A DNA stretch of 64,000 nt, from NCBI GenBank assembly GCA_052108535.1, contig JBQDZM010000007.1:1-64000 (forward strand), written 5' to 3'. Under the pieces are notes generated by a model, which saw nothing but the letters and a program-made list of their open reading frames with translations, was not told the origin of the DNA and did no database searches. Below, in pieces: positions 1 through 10,563 of this stretch (positions are counted from its first letter, which is position 1; every line of letters starts with the position of its first letter). Source of the stretch: Galactobacter sp052108535 (GTDB lineage: Bacteria; Actinomycetota; Actinomycetes; Actinomycetales; Micrococcaceae). The position numbers were made by a program, and so were the translations under genes.

Positions 1-47
1 GACACCGTCCAGACACCGTCCAGACACACCTCCTGACACACCGTCCC
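1..47. repeat. Short tandem repeats at the window edge
   Basis: Four head-to-tail units starting GACAC occur here. The first two are identical 11-mers (GACACCGTCCA) and the next two are degenerate. The array may continue upstream of the window. No function is evident. Confidence 0.5.
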
Positions 48-96
48 GCCCCGCTTGTACCCACGAGGCGCACCTTTCCGATAGCGTGACCTACAA

Positions 97-102
97 CATA
101 AT
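97..102 (+). promoter_or_regulatory. Possible -10 element of the first gene
   Basis: CATAAT stands in an AT-rich patch (CTACAACATAATAAG), about 30 bases before the GGAGAGGG ribosome-binding site of the gene at 133. No convincing -35 was seen. This is a pattern match only. Confidence 0.3.
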
Positions 103-132
103 AAGCGTGTCGAGCTCCGGAGAGGGTCACGA

Positions 133-498
133 ATGAAACAGCTCGAGTATGCCGTCGCGATGGTGACCGTTGATGGCCGCCCCGTATCGGTAGGTCATTG
201 GGGAGGCCTCTACCTGCCGGAACGCCCAGCCGCAGGCGGACTCATCATGCCGGACGGCGTCGCCAATAATCCCCGCTTCCGGATCCTCGCGATCGAGGGA
301 GAAACCTGGCACACCGAGGACACCGGGGTTCGCACGCTCGAGTTCTGCACGGTCGAGGAACAAGCGATCAGGGACCTCGTCATCAACAGCCTCACCGGCA
401 AACTCTTGGTCCGCAAACATGGCCCCAACGTCACCATCGCCAAGAGCAGCACCGTCATCAGCCTGGCCCCGCCCAAACCGCGGGTGCTCTACGCGTAA
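133..498 (+). CDS. Hypothetical protein, 121 aa
   Basis: This small soluble protein was not recognised. It has no signal peptide or membrane segment. A GGAGAGGG ribosome-binding site six bases before the ATG supports the start, and codon use is typical of the genome. The sequence alternates short beta-like stretches (EYAVAMV, FRILAIEG, TGKLLVRK, NVTIAK) with polar turns, suggesting a small beta-rich domain. It ends 7 bp from the stop of the convergent sdaA gene, with no clear terminator between them. A real gene is likely; its function is unknown. Confidence 0.7.
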   Translation: MKQLEYAVAMVTVDGRPVSVGHWGGLYLPERPAAGGLIMPDGVANNPRFRILAIEGETWHTEDTGVRTLEFCTVEEQAIRDLVINSLTGKLLVRKHGPNVTIAKSSTVISLAPPKPRVLYA

Positions 499-505
499 GC
501 CGCCC

Positions 506-1927
506 TCAGCACTCCACCATGTTGACGGTCAAGGCGCCGTTGATCGCGAGGCCTCCGCGGGCGGTCTCCTTGTACTTATCCAGCATGTCCTCGCCTGTCT
601 CACGCATGGTGATGATGACCTCGTCCAAACTCACTCGGTGATCGCCGTCGCCCATCATCGCCATACGGGCCGCGTTGACGGCCTTCGTGGACGCGATCGC
701 GTTGCGTTCAATGCAAGGAATCTGAACCAGTCCGCCAATCGGGTCGCAGGTGAGTCCCAGGTTGTGTTCGATCGCAATCTCTGCCGCGTTCTCCACCTGC
801 TGGGGAGTCCCGCCGAGCACTTCCGCCAGCCCGGCCGAGGCCATGGATGACGCCGACCCGACCTCGCCCTGACACCCCACCTCAGCACCCGAGATGGACG
901 CCTGCTTCTTGTAGAGATTGCCCACGGCCGCCGCAGTGAGCAAGTATTTCCGCACGTTCGCTCGGATGGTCTGCTCATCCTTGCCCCTGGAAGCATGGGC
1001 GTAGTGCGTCGCGTAGAACCCCACTGCCGGAATGATGCCCGCAGCGCCATTGGTGGGTGCCGTGACGATCCGCCCGCCCGTGGCGTTCTCCTCGTTCACC
1101 GCCAGCGCCGTGAGATTGACCCACTCCTGCCAGTACTCAAAGTCCCTGTTGACGTCGAGTTCTGTCAGCCTCGCATGCCATTCAGCAGCGCGGCGACGCA
1201 CCTCCAACCCGCCCGGAAGCCGACCCTCGCGGGTCAACGCAGATTGCTTGCACCCTTCCATGACATCCCAGAGATGGTCGATGCCTGCCTCGACCTCGGC
1301 CACGGGCCGCAGCGCGCACTCGTTGGCCATGGCCACCTGGGAGATCGACAACCCGGTTTCCTCGCAGCGCTGCAGCAATTCTGCGGACGTATCGAAGGGG
1401 TACGGCACGTCCACTTGGACGAAGTCGTTGCTGTGTTCGTCCCCCTCGCGTTCGATGAACCCGCCGCCGATGGAAAAGTACGTGTCATCGGCAAGCAGCT
1501 CGCCAGTGGCCGAGAAGGCCTTCAGCTTCATCCCATTGGTGTGCCGGGGCAGCACCGTGAGCGGATGCTGAATCATGTCCTCTACCCCGAAGTGCACGTT
1601 CACGCCGGGCCCATCCCCAAGCTGGGCTCCGAGCGCCAACGGTTGCCCAAGCTCCCATGCGGCGTAGCGCGACTCCGCTTCGTCGGGCCCAATCTTCTCG
1701 ACGCGCCACCCCTCCAAACCCAGCAGAATGGCGGGGAACGTCCCGTGCCCGTGGCCGGTGGCGGACAGGGATCCGTAAACGTCCACCTGCAGGGACGCCA
1801 CCCGGGGAAGGTCTCCCGTGGCAGCCAGACGGGCCACGAAGTCGTGACCGGCGCGCAGCGGCCCAACCGTGTGGGACGACGACGGGCCAAGGCCGACCGA
1901 GAACAGGTCGAAGATGCTCAGGTACAT
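506..1927 (-). CDS. sdaA: L-serine ammonia-lyase, single-chain iron-sulfur type
   Basis: Cytosolic enzyme deaminating L-serine to pyruvate and ammonia with a [4Fe-4S] cluster. At 473 aa it matches the fused alpha/beta single-chain family. The N-terminus carries the SVGLGPSSSHTVGP substrate loop. The three expected cluster cysteines are C352 (VGCQGE), C394 (TCDPIGG) and C405 (IPCIERN). A GAGGAGG ribosome-binding site 8 bases before the ATG supports the start. It lies downstream of gcvP-gcvT-gcvH on the same strand, which fits glycine converted to serine and then to pyruvate. A hairpin at 2013-2044 may separate it from the gcv transcript, so it could have its own promoter. Confidence 0.93.
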   Translation of the reverse strand: MYLSIFDLFSVGLGPSSSHTVGPLRAGHDFVARLAATGDLPRVASLQVDVYGSLSATGHGHGTFPAILLGLEGWRVEKIGPDEAESRYAAWELGQPLALGAQLGDGPGVNVHFGVEDMIQHPLTVLPRHTNGMKLKAFSATGELLADDTYFSIGGGFIEREGDEHSNDFVQVDVPYPFDTSAELLQRCEETGLSISQVAMANECALRPVAEVEAGIDHLWDVMEGCKQSALTREGRLPGGLEVRRRAAEWHARLTELDVNRDFEYWQEWVNLTALAVNEENATGGRIVTAPTNGAAGIIPAVGFYATHYAHASRGKDEQTIRANVRKYLLTAAAVGNLYKKQASISGAEVGCQGEVGSASSMASAGLAEVLGGTPQQVENAAEIAIEHNLGLTCDPIGGLVQIPCIERNAIASTKAVNAARMAMMGDGDHRVSLDEVIITMRETGEDMLDKYKETARGGLAINGALTVNMVEC

Positions 1928-1977
1928 GCGGGTACCTCCTCAAATGAAGTGTGGGATGAAGGGTCGTTCAGGGCCGC

Positions 1978-1993
1978 TGTGTCACAGGACACA
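1978..1993. promoter_or_regulatory. Inverted repeat upstream of sdaA, possible operator
   Basis: TGTGTC-N4-GACACA is a perfect 6-bp-arm inverted repeat in the gcvH-sdaA gap, about 50 bp before sdaA. It could bind a dimeric regulator. No cognate regulator gene is adjacent. Confidence 0.3.
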
Positions 1994-2012
1994 ACGTTGT
2001 TTGGGTGGAGAA

Positions 2013-2044
2013 ACGCCCCGGACCCGAGTCCGAATCCGGGGCGT
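2013..2044 (-). terminator. Probable terminator after gcvH
   Basis: Perfect 10-bp arms (ACGCCCCGGA / TCCGGGGCGT) enclose a 12-nt loop, followed on the minus strand by TTTCTCC. It sits 37 bp past the gcvH stop. It could end or attenuate the gcv transcript before sdaA. Confidence 0.6.
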
Positions 2045-2080
2045 CAGGCTCGCGCGGAGCCGTCTGAGTCCGGTGAGAAC

Positions 2081-2464
2081 TCAGGCGGTCACGTCGCCGC
2101 CGTTCGCGGAGGCATAGGCCTCGGCGGAGAGCAGTTCGCCCTCAGAGGTGACCTCAACGGTGAACAGCCAGCCCTCGCCGTAGGGGTCGGAATTGAGCAG
2201 TTCGGGGGAATCGATGGCGGCCTGGTTGACCTCGACCACGGTTCCACTGACCGGCGAGTACAAGTCGGAGACCGACTTGGTGGACTCAACCTCGCCGCAA
2301 GTCTCCCCCGCGGTCAGCTCGGCGCCTACCTCGGGGAGGTCAACGTAGACCACGTCGCCCAAGGCGTCTGCCGCGACCTGGGAGATGCCGACCTTGGCGG
2401 GCGAGGAGGAGTCGATCCACTCGTGTTCTGCGGAGTAGCGGAGATCTGATTTGACGTCTGACAT
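2081..2464 (-). CDS. gcvH: Glycine cleavage system H protein
   Basis: Lipoyl carrier that shuttles the aminomethyl group between the P, T and L proteins. At 127 aa it has normal length, and the lipoylation motif ESTKS places the modified lysine at K63. The N-terminal HEW segment and the C-terminal PYGEGWLF segment are typical of GcvH. It is the last gene of gcvP-gcvT-gcvH, 40 bp after gcvT, with a hairpin behind it. No gcvL (lipoamide dehydrogenase) lies in the window, so that subunit must come from elsewhere. Confidence 0.95.
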   Translation of the reverse strand: MSDVKSDLRYSAEHEWIDSSSPAKVGISQVAADALGDVVYVDLPEVGAELTAGETCGEVESTKSVSDLYSPVSGTVVEVNQAAIDSPELLNSDPYGEGWLFTVEVTSEGELLSAEAYASANGGDVTA

Positions 2465-2504
2465 GGTTGCTCCTTAAAGAGTTGCGTGTGCGTGATGGAG
2501 AGGT

Positions 2505-3644
2505 CTATTTGGTGCGGCTGTAGAACGGCAGGTCCACCACGGTGAACGCCTCGGCCTTGCCGCGCAGGTCAACCGCGAGCTCGGTGCCGACCGCGGCGTG
2601 GTCCGCCTCCACGTACGCCAGCGCCACGGGGTATCCGAGGGTGGGCGAGGGGAGCCCGGAGGTCACCTCGCCGAGAACGGTGCCTAGCGACGTGGGGTCC
2701 GCTACCGAGTAACCCGCGCGTGCCGCGCGGCGTCCAACGCCGCGGAGCCCCACGAGGCGACGACCCGTCGTCGTGCCCTGGCCTGCCTCCTTGGCGGCCT
2801 CGAAGGCCGTGCGTCCCACGAAGTCCTCCGACTTCTTGAGCGACACCACGGGGCCCAGACCTGCAGCCAAGGGCGTCAGGTCCAGACCGAGTTCGTGGCC
2901 GTAGAGCGGCATCCCGGCCTCCAACCTCAGCGAGTCGCGCGCGGCGAGCCCGCACGGGACCAGACCGTGATCGCCACCGGCAGCGGTGAGTGCAGCCCAG
3001 ATGGTCGGCGCGGATTCCGAGGGGACAAAGAGCTCGAAGCCGTCCTCGCCGGTGTATCCGGTGCGGGCCAAGAGCACATCGACACCGTCCACGACCACGG
3101 AGGTCCAGGCGTAGTAGCCCAAGCCGGTGACGTTGGCGCGGTCGTGCTCGGTGGACACGGCGGCCAGCATGATGGCTTCAGCATTGGGGCCCTGCACAGC
3201 AACCAACCCGGTGTCAGCAGAGGCGTCCTGCACCTCGACGTCGAAACCGGCCGCGCGGTCCTTCAACGCCTGCGCCACGACGGGGGCGTTGCCAGCGTTG
3301 GGCACCACCAGGTACCTGGTCTCCGCGATGCGGTAGACAATCAGGTCATCGATGATGCCCGCATCCTCGTTGAGGATCATCGTGTACTTGGCCTTGCCGA
3401 TCGCGACGCGGGCGAGGTTCCCGGCCAGCGCGGTGTTCAGGTACGTGGCTGCGTCGGGGCCGGACACCCACACCTCACCCATGTGGGAGAGATCGAACAG
3501 TCCTGCCGCGGTGCGGACGGCCGTGTGCTCGGCCTTGTCCGATCCATAGCGCAGGGGCATATCCCAACCACCGAAATCGGTGAAGGCAGCACCCAATTCC
3601 TCATGGATGGGATGCAACGAGGTATGACGGGAGATCGTGGTCAT
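2505..3644 (-). CDS. gcvT: Aminomethyltransferase (glycine cleavage T protein)
   Basis: Transfers the methylene group from the aminomethylated H protein to tetrahydrofolate and releases ammonia. At 379 aa it is a little above the usual 360-370. Recognisable blocks are the N-terminal DMPLRYGSDKAEH..LFDLSHMGE segment, the central RTGYTGEDGFELF motif and the C-terminal barrel segment with LGEVTSG and LGYPVALAYV. It starts 15 bp after gcvP on the same strand, so the two are almost certainly co-transcribed under the upstream glycine riboswitch. Confidence 0.95.
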   Translation of the reverse strand: MTTISRHTSLHPIHEELGAAFTDFGGWDMPLRYGSDKAEHTAVRTAAGLFDLSHMGEVWVSGPDAATYLNTALAGNLARVAIGKAKYTMILNEDAGIIDDLIVYRIAETRYLVVPNAGNAPVVAQALKDRAAGFDVEVQDASADTGLVAVQGPNAEAIMLAAVSTEHDRANVTGLGYYAWTSVVVDGVDVLLARTGYTGEDGFELFVPSESAPTIWAALTAAGGDHGLVPCGLAARDSLRLEAGMPLYGHELGLDLTPLAAGLGPVVSLKKSEDFVGRTAFEAAKEAGQGTTTGRRLVGLRGVGRRAARAGYSVADPTSLGTVLGEVTSGLPSPTLGYPVALAYVEADHAAVGTELAVDLRGKAEAFTVVDLPFYSRTK

Positions 3645-3659
3645 GACTTAGGTCCCCTC

Positions 3660-6569
<2,910 letters not shown>

Positions 6570-6607
6570 GCTCTCCCTCAAAGGGTCACTGACGGCGTGC
6601 AGTACTT

Positions 6608-6825
6608 GCGTGTCCTCCCCACCCTGTGACTGGACCTGAGAGTTTCCGCGCAGGCCGTCTCCGGACACACGCTTGCACCGTCGGTGGAACACACTGTCTG
6701 AGGACGACGTGTTCACTTTCCAGGGGCGCCTCGCCGTAGCGGTGCGGGTGCCTGAGAGTTTCCCGGGGAGGGATTGCTCCTTCGGCGCCCACCCGGGTAC
6801 CGGGAGGGTCTCTCCCGCCACGGGT
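6608..6825 (-). ncRNA. Tandem glycine riboswitch in the gcvP leader
   Basis: Read on the minus strand, the leader has two related aptamers. Aptamer 1 (about 6742-6822) opens with GCGGGAGAGACCC, has GGCGCCGAAGGAGCAA and closes with ACTCTCAGGCACCCGC. Aptamer 2 (about 6612-6705) has CCGACGGTGCAAGC and GGAAACTCTCAGGTCC, and its ends GTCCTC / GAGGAC can form P1. This order is that of the known two-aptamer glycine riboswitch that activates gcv operons. The expression platform would lie in the last ~40 nt before gcvP, including its ribosome-binding site. Confidence 0.93.
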
Positions 6826-6840
6826 CGATGGCTGAGATGA

Positions 6841-6846
6841 ATCTTA
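6841..6846 (-). promoter_or_regulatory. Possible -10 of the gcv promoter
   Basis: Minus-strand TAAGAT lies about 20 nt upstream of the first riboswitch aptamer, a suitable distance for transcription to start at the aptamer. The -35 is not clear. Confidence 0.4.
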
Positions 6847-6888
6847 CCGGACGTCAGATGCCGCCGTTCCCACCAATTCATACACGTC

Positions 6889-6969
6889 CCCGTGCCGTAT
6901 GCATGGTCAAGGTTGATATGCATGGAGCTTCCGCAGGATGCCTCCATGCAGACGGAACACGGGCATGCA
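6889..6969. repeat. Palindromic ~80-bp repeat, copy A
   Basis: This copy aligns with copy B (7903-7982) in the same orientation. The first 39 bases match at 34 positions and the last 29 at 24, with a variable loop between. Inside, TGCATGGAG (6919-6927) pairs with CTCCATGCA (6942-6950), and TGCATG palindromes lie near both ends. The two copies tightly frame the nuclease-like gene at 6996-7832. The pattern resembles REP-type repeats associated with a gene. Confidence 0.75.
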
Positions 6970-6995
6970 GATGTATCAACGCCTGCGCAGGATAC

Positions 6996-7832
6996 TCAGA
7001 TTCTCCCCTTGATTCTGCGGACGGCAGCCAGAACGGCGGCTTCAACCATCATCCAGTCGTAGACGACCTGCCGGTAATCGAAGCGAAGGGTTTCGTAGCC
7101 GCGTACCGATGACCGGGCATCCTTGGCCAGATCCTTGTGGCGTTTGCTGGGACCGGAGTGGTTGTCGTTTCCGTCGGTTTCCACGAGAAGCAACCCCTCG
7201 ATCAACAGATCAGTCCTATCACCCAACGCCACGAACTGAGTCACCACAGAGAATCCGTGGATTCGAAGACGGAATCTCGCCAACGTCTCGAGTCCGCTGT
7301 CAGCCGTCGGCACAGCAAAGTCCAACAACCAATAAGCCCGGGGCGGCAGCTGTTGCCGGATCCATTCACGGTCCGCAGCTGAGAGCAGCCCCTTGTTCCA
7401 GGCCGACTCGTAGGAGCACAAGAAGGATTCGTCTCCCTGGCACACGTACAGGTGCACCAAGGCCATCCGCACGGCGACCCTTCCGAGCACCAGATCCCCC
7501 GGTCCATAGTGGGCCTTGCACCTGCATTCTGAGTGAGGGTGTTTTCGTCCGGACGGGCCCATCCAAACGTGCACATGGACATCCTGATCATCCATGACCC
7601 AAACGCCGTCCAACCTGAGCGAAGACATGCATGTCAAAGCACCCCCATGAGCCACCGCAGCGCGTATCGAAGAGCGCAACCTCGAATGCACATACACGCC
7701 TTTGCGGAGGTGGCGGAGCCCACCACCGGCCACAGCCTGCTTGATGTCGCGGACAGTACACCCGTTGGCACGCAGCTGGCGGGTGTAGGCCACCCCTCCA
7801 AGCGCCTTGACGACTTCCATCACCGTGTTCAT
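6996..7832 (-). CDS. Vsr/DUF559-like nuclease-fold protein with AbiEi-like N-terminus
   Basis: A ~278-aa protein in two parts. Residues 1-50 resemble the winged-helix AbiEi antitoxin-type N-terminal domain (LGGVAYTRQL, HLRKGVYVH). The C-terminal third carries the signature of DUF559 / very-short-patch-repair-like endonuclease folds: LLVETDGNDNH, then KDLAKDARSSVRGYETLRFDYRQV in two blocks. The acidic pair and histidine expected at the active site are present. Such genes are scattered singly in actinobacterial genomes with no settled function. It is framed by copies A and B of a palindromic repeat and sits alone between the gcv leader and an RNase H gene, suggesting an inserted cassette. ATG at 7832 was preferred to the adjacent GTG at 7835; neither has a strong ribosome-binding site. 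Confidence 0.72.
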   Translation of the reverse strand: MNTVMEVVKALGGVAYTRQLRANGCTVRDIKQAVAGGGLRHLRKGVYVHSRLRSSIRAAVAHGGALTCMSSLRLDGVWVMDDQDVHVHVWMGPSGRKHPHSECRCKAHYGPGDLVLGRVAVRMALVHLYVCQGDESFLCSYESAWNKGLLSAADREWIRQQLPPRAYWLLDFAVPTADSGLETLARFRLRIHGFSVVTQFVALGDRTDLLIEGLLLVETDGNDNHSGPSKRHKDLAKDARSSVRGYETLRFDYRQVVYDWMMVEAAVLAAVRRIKGRI

Positions 7833-7902
7833 CACACCAGCATGGAAGACTCGACGATCCCGCGGGACCCGCGGTTACCGAAGTGGGGACAACACGCCGA
7901 TA

Positions 7903-7982
7903 CCCGTGCCGAATGCATGTTCAAAGTCGATCTGCATGGAGGCCCGCTGGTGCCCTCCATACATACCGAACCCGAGCATGCA
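7903..7982. repeat. Palindromic ~80-bp repeat, copy B
   Basis: Same-orientation partner of copy A (6889-6969). The internal stem is kept: TGCATGGAGG pairs with CCTCCATACA. The change that breaks one pair on the plus strand still allows a G-U pair in a minus-strand transcript. It lies ~70 bp upstream of the nuclease-like gene and ends 14 bp before the rnhA-like stop codon. Confidence 0.75.
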
Positions 7983-7996
7983 TATCGAACGTGACG

Positions 7997-8860
7997 TCAG
8001 GCCTCGGGGGTCTCCTGCCGGAAGAAGCACTTCCACGCCGAGTCCTCACGCCGCCACCAGCTGGTGACGATCGAGGCGACCTCCCCGCGGTGGACTCGGT
8101 AGGCCAACTGAACCACCGAGGCGGCGACCTCGGCCTCGAGTAGCCGCTCCACACCGTCGGCCACGGGACGGCCGGACTCCGCATCCACCACCAGTGCTGC
8201 GTTGACGAGTTCGCCGCGGTGGCTCACGCCCCGGAACTCGGCGGACAACAGAACCTGCAAGGTGTGCGAGTCGCCGTTCTCGATGGCATCCATCACCTCG
8301 GCCTCAAGCGTCAGGGCAATGTCCACTGGCCCCATGCCCGACGCCTCGGCGCCAGCAGGTGCCGCGACGGCGGGCGCCGCCGCGCCGTCGGGCATAGAAC
8401 CGTATCCGGGCCCGGCGTCGGGTTCCCGACCGGCTTGGTAGGCCTTGGCCGCCCCGTTGGCGCGCGTGTCGGCGGCCTCGTTGAGCGGATGACCGGCGTG
8501 GCCCTTGACCCATTCGAAGGTGACGTCGCGACCGGCCAGAGCAGCGTCCAACTGCTTCAGTAGGTCCTGGTTGAGGACGGGTTTACCGTCGGCCTTCTTC
8601 CAGCCTTGTCTCTTCCAGCCCTTCATCCACTTGGTGAGGCAGTTGATGACGTACTGGGAGTCGCAGAAGATCTGGAGTGGCTGCTCGCGCACGGATTCGG
8701 TGGAGTTGAGCAGATCCAACACGGCCATGAGTTCGCCCATGTTGTTGGTGCCGTGCTTCCACCCACCGGCGTGCCACGTGTTCTCGTCGATGTACCAGGC
8801 CCATCCGGCCGGCCCGGGATTGCCGAGCGCGGAACCGTCCGCTGCAGCGATGATCGTCAT
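7997..8860 (-). CDS. rnhA: Ribonuclease HI fused to a DUF4440 / NTF2-like domain
   Basis: Hydrolyses the RNA strand of RNA-DNA hybrids. Residues 1-140 form an RNase HI domain with all four carboxylates: D8 (ADGSALGN), E43 (NMGELMAVL), D67 (FCDSQYV) and D131 (NEAADTRANG), plus H121/H124 in KGHAGHPLNEAA. After an Ala/Gly/Pro linker (~145-175), residues ~175-287 look like a small cone-shaped NTF2/DUF4440 domain (LEAEVMDAIENGD ... SWWRREDSAWKCFF). RNase HI is usually ~150 aa, so the protein is nearly doubled by the extra domain. It could bind a ligand or partner; its role is not established. Confidence 0.88.
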   Translation of the reverse strand: MTIIAAADGSALGNPGPAGWAWYIDENTWHAGGWKHGTNNMGELMAVLDLLNSTESVREQPLQIFCDSQYVINCLTKWMKGWKRQGWKKADGKPVLNQDLLKQLDAALAGRDVTFEWVKGHAGHPLNEAADTRANGAAKAYQAGREPDAGPGYGSMPDGAAAPAVAAPAGAEASGMGPVDIALTLEAEVMDAIENGDSHTLQVLLSAEFRGVSHRGELVNAALVVDAESGRPVADGVERLLEAEVAASVVQLAYRVHRGEVASIVTSWWRREDSAWKCFFRQETPEA

Positions 8861-8907
8861 GGGTTCAATCGAATCACATGAGCGGGCAGGTCAGCACAGT
8901 GCGGCGG

Positions 8908-10011
8908 TCAGGCCGGGTAGAGCGGGTTGTGACCTGCGGCCACCTTCTCCGACTCGCGCACCGGGCCGGGTGCCGTCCCCGCTCCGAACGGCGAACCGCC
9001 CAAGGATTCACGTCCGGACGGGTCCAGCCAGTTGCTCAGGTCCGGCCCCACCGGCACGATGCCCGTGGGGTTGATGTCGAGGTGAACCCCGTAATAGTGC
9101 TGCTTGATCTGGACGAAGTCCACGGTGTCGCCGAAGCCGGGGGTCTGGAAGAGATCGCGGGCGTAGGCCCAGAGGTTGGGCATCTCTGAGAGTTTGTTGC
9201 GGTTGCACTTGAAGTGCCCGTGGTAGACGGGATCGAACCGCACCAAGGTGGTGAAGAGCCGGACATCGGCCTCGGTGATGGTGTCTCCCATCAGGTAGCG
9301 CTGGGTCGAGAGTCGAGCCTCCAGCCAGTCCATGGTGTCCCACAGCCGGGCGTAGGCGGCATCGTAGGCCCCTTGGGATCCGGCGAATCCGCAGCGGTAG
9401 ACGCCGTTATTGACCTCGGTGAAGATGCGCTTGATGACGGGCCACATCTCCTCCACGCGATCCGCAGGCAGCAGGTCGGGCGCCCCGTCACGGTGGAAAT
9501 GGCGCCATTCGGTGGAGAAGTCCAGGGTGATCTGCGGGTAGTTGTTGGTGACCACGGCCCCGGATGGCACGTCCACCAGCGCCGGGACGGTAATGCCGCG
9601 CGGGTAATCCGGGAAGCGCTTGAAGTAGTTCTCCTGCAGCCTCTCGGTCCCGAGCACGGGGTCTCGGCCGTCTGGGTCCAGGTCGAAGCGCCACGAGCGC
9701 GCGTCATGGGTGGGTCCGGGCATTCCGAGGGAGATGACGTCCTCAAGTCCCAACAGGCGGCGCACGATCACGGTGCGGTGAGCCCACGGACAGGCGCGGG
9801 CAGCAATGAGCCGGTAGCGTCCCGCCTCGACCGGCCACGCCTGCGCGTCTTGGCTCAGGCCGTAACCCAGCGATCCGATCTTCGACGCAGGCGGCGCGGG
9901 CAACTCCCCGATCGCGTCCGGATGGGCGACGATCCGGTCCTCGATATAGTTCGTATCCCGATTGAATTCGCCGGCCTCAACGTAGCTGCCCTGGACTGAC
10001 TCCTGTTTCAT
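8908..10011 (-). CDS. Glutathionyl-hydroquinone reductase-like protein (Xi-class GST)
   Basis: Xi-class glutathione transferase homologue that would reductively remove a thiol adduct from hydroquinones or act on a similar thioether. In actinobacteria the thiol may be mycothiol rather than glutathione (inference). The nucleophilic Cys is C74 in ACPWAHRT. Other family blocks are VPALVD, NNYPQI and the C-terminal TLVRFDPVYHGHFKCN. ATG at 10011 gives 367 aa. The longer start at 10050 would run through the palindrome shared with the divergent MarR gene. That regulator probably controls this gene. Confidence 0.85.
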   Translation of the reverse strand: MKQESVQGSYVEAGEFNRDTNYIEDRIVAHPDAIGELPAPPASKIGSLGYGLSQDAQAWPVEAGRYRLIAARACPWAHRTVIVRRLLGLEDVISLGMPGPTHDARSWRFDLDPDGRDPVLGTERLQENYFKRFPDYPRGITVPALVDVPSGAVVTNNYPQITLDFSTEWRHFHRDGAPDLLPADRVEEMWPVIKRIFTEVNNGVYRCGFAGSQGAYDAAYARLWDTMDWLEARLSTQRYLMGDTITEADVRLFTTLVRFDPVYHGHFKCNRNKLSEMPNLWAYARDLFQTPGFGDTVDFVQIKQHYYGVHLDINPTGIVPVGPDLSNWLDPSGRESLGGSPFGAGTAPGPVRESEKVAAGHNPLYPA

Positions 10012-10030
10012 TCCTCCAGCATCCCGCGTT

Positions 10031-10050
10031 ATGATTGACGCGTCAAGCAT
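10031..10050. promoter_or_regulatory. Palindromic operator between reductase and MarR genes
   Basis: A perfect 12-bp palindrome TTGACGCGTCAA (10035-10046) extends to a 20-bp palindrome with one mismatched pair. It lies in the 51-bp gap between two divergent gene starts. Size and symmetry suit a MarR dimer, suggesting autoregulation and repression of the reductase gene. Confidence 0.7.
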
Positions 10051-10062
10051 ATGGAGGATGAG

Positions 10063-10539
10063 ATGGCAGACAACGAAGCATGCAGGTGGCTCAACGAGGA
10101 TGAGCAGACCCTGTGGCGAAGCCTGCGCTCCTTCGTCTGGGCCTTCCCCTCAGCCATGGACCGGCAACTTAGCCGTGACAGCAACCTGTCAACCGGCGAG
10201 TACTCGGTGCTGGCCACCCTCTCCGAATCGGAGAACGACCAGCTCCGCCCGTCCGACACCGCCTCCGACCTTGGCTGGGAACGCAGCCGCCTCTCCCACC
10301 TGCTGCGACGCATGGAGGCCAAGGGACTCATCGAACGCGTCCCCAGCCTCTGCGATCGCCGCGGCCACGACGTCCACCTGACGCAGAAGGGGCGGGCCAC
10401 CATCGAGGCGGCCGCGCCCCATCACGTCGAGTTCGTCCGCGAGAGCGTCTTCGACGCCCTGACGCAGCAGGAGCAGGACACGCTCAAGACCGTGCTGGCC
10501 AAGATCCAGGCACGGCTGAACTCAGCCGACCTGGACTAG
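10063..10539 (+). CDS. MarR-family transcriptional regulator
   Basis: Winged-helix dimeric repressor of 158 aa. The DNA-binding part includes RPSDTASDLGWERSRLSHLLRRMEAKGLIERV as recognition-helix region and CDRRGHDVHLTQKGR as wing. ATG at 10063 has GGAGG five bases upstream, whereas the in-frame ATG at 10051 overlaps that site. It is divergent from a hydroquinone reductase gene with a palindrome between. MarR proteins of this kind often sense phenolics, quinones or oxidants; the ligand here is inferred only. It converges on the DyP gene with 24 bp between stops. Confidence 0.9.
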   Translation: MADNEACRWLNEDEQTLWRSLRSFVWAFPSAMDRQLSRDSNLSTGEYSVLATLSESENDQLRPSDTASDLGWERSRLSHLLRRMEAKGLIERVPSLCDRRGHDVHLTQKGRATIEAAAPHHVEFVRESVFDALTQQEQDTLKTVLAKIQARLNSADLD

Positions 10540-10563
10540 ACCTAACTAGACCTGGACTAGGGA

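Noticed and set aside
1..47. Tandem GACAC units as a CRISPR array
   Set aside because: Units are 11-13 bp without spacers, so they cannot be a CRISPR array.
995..2449. 484-codon open frame on the plus strand
   Set aside because: It is antisense to sdaA and gcvH, with arbitrary Gly/Arg/His-rich composition.
6774..7994. Plus-strand frames in both repeat copies encoding a shared CMxKVDxHG peptide
   Set aside because: The similarity follows from the repeat itself. First and second codon positions vary as freely as third, and no coherent protein surrounds it.
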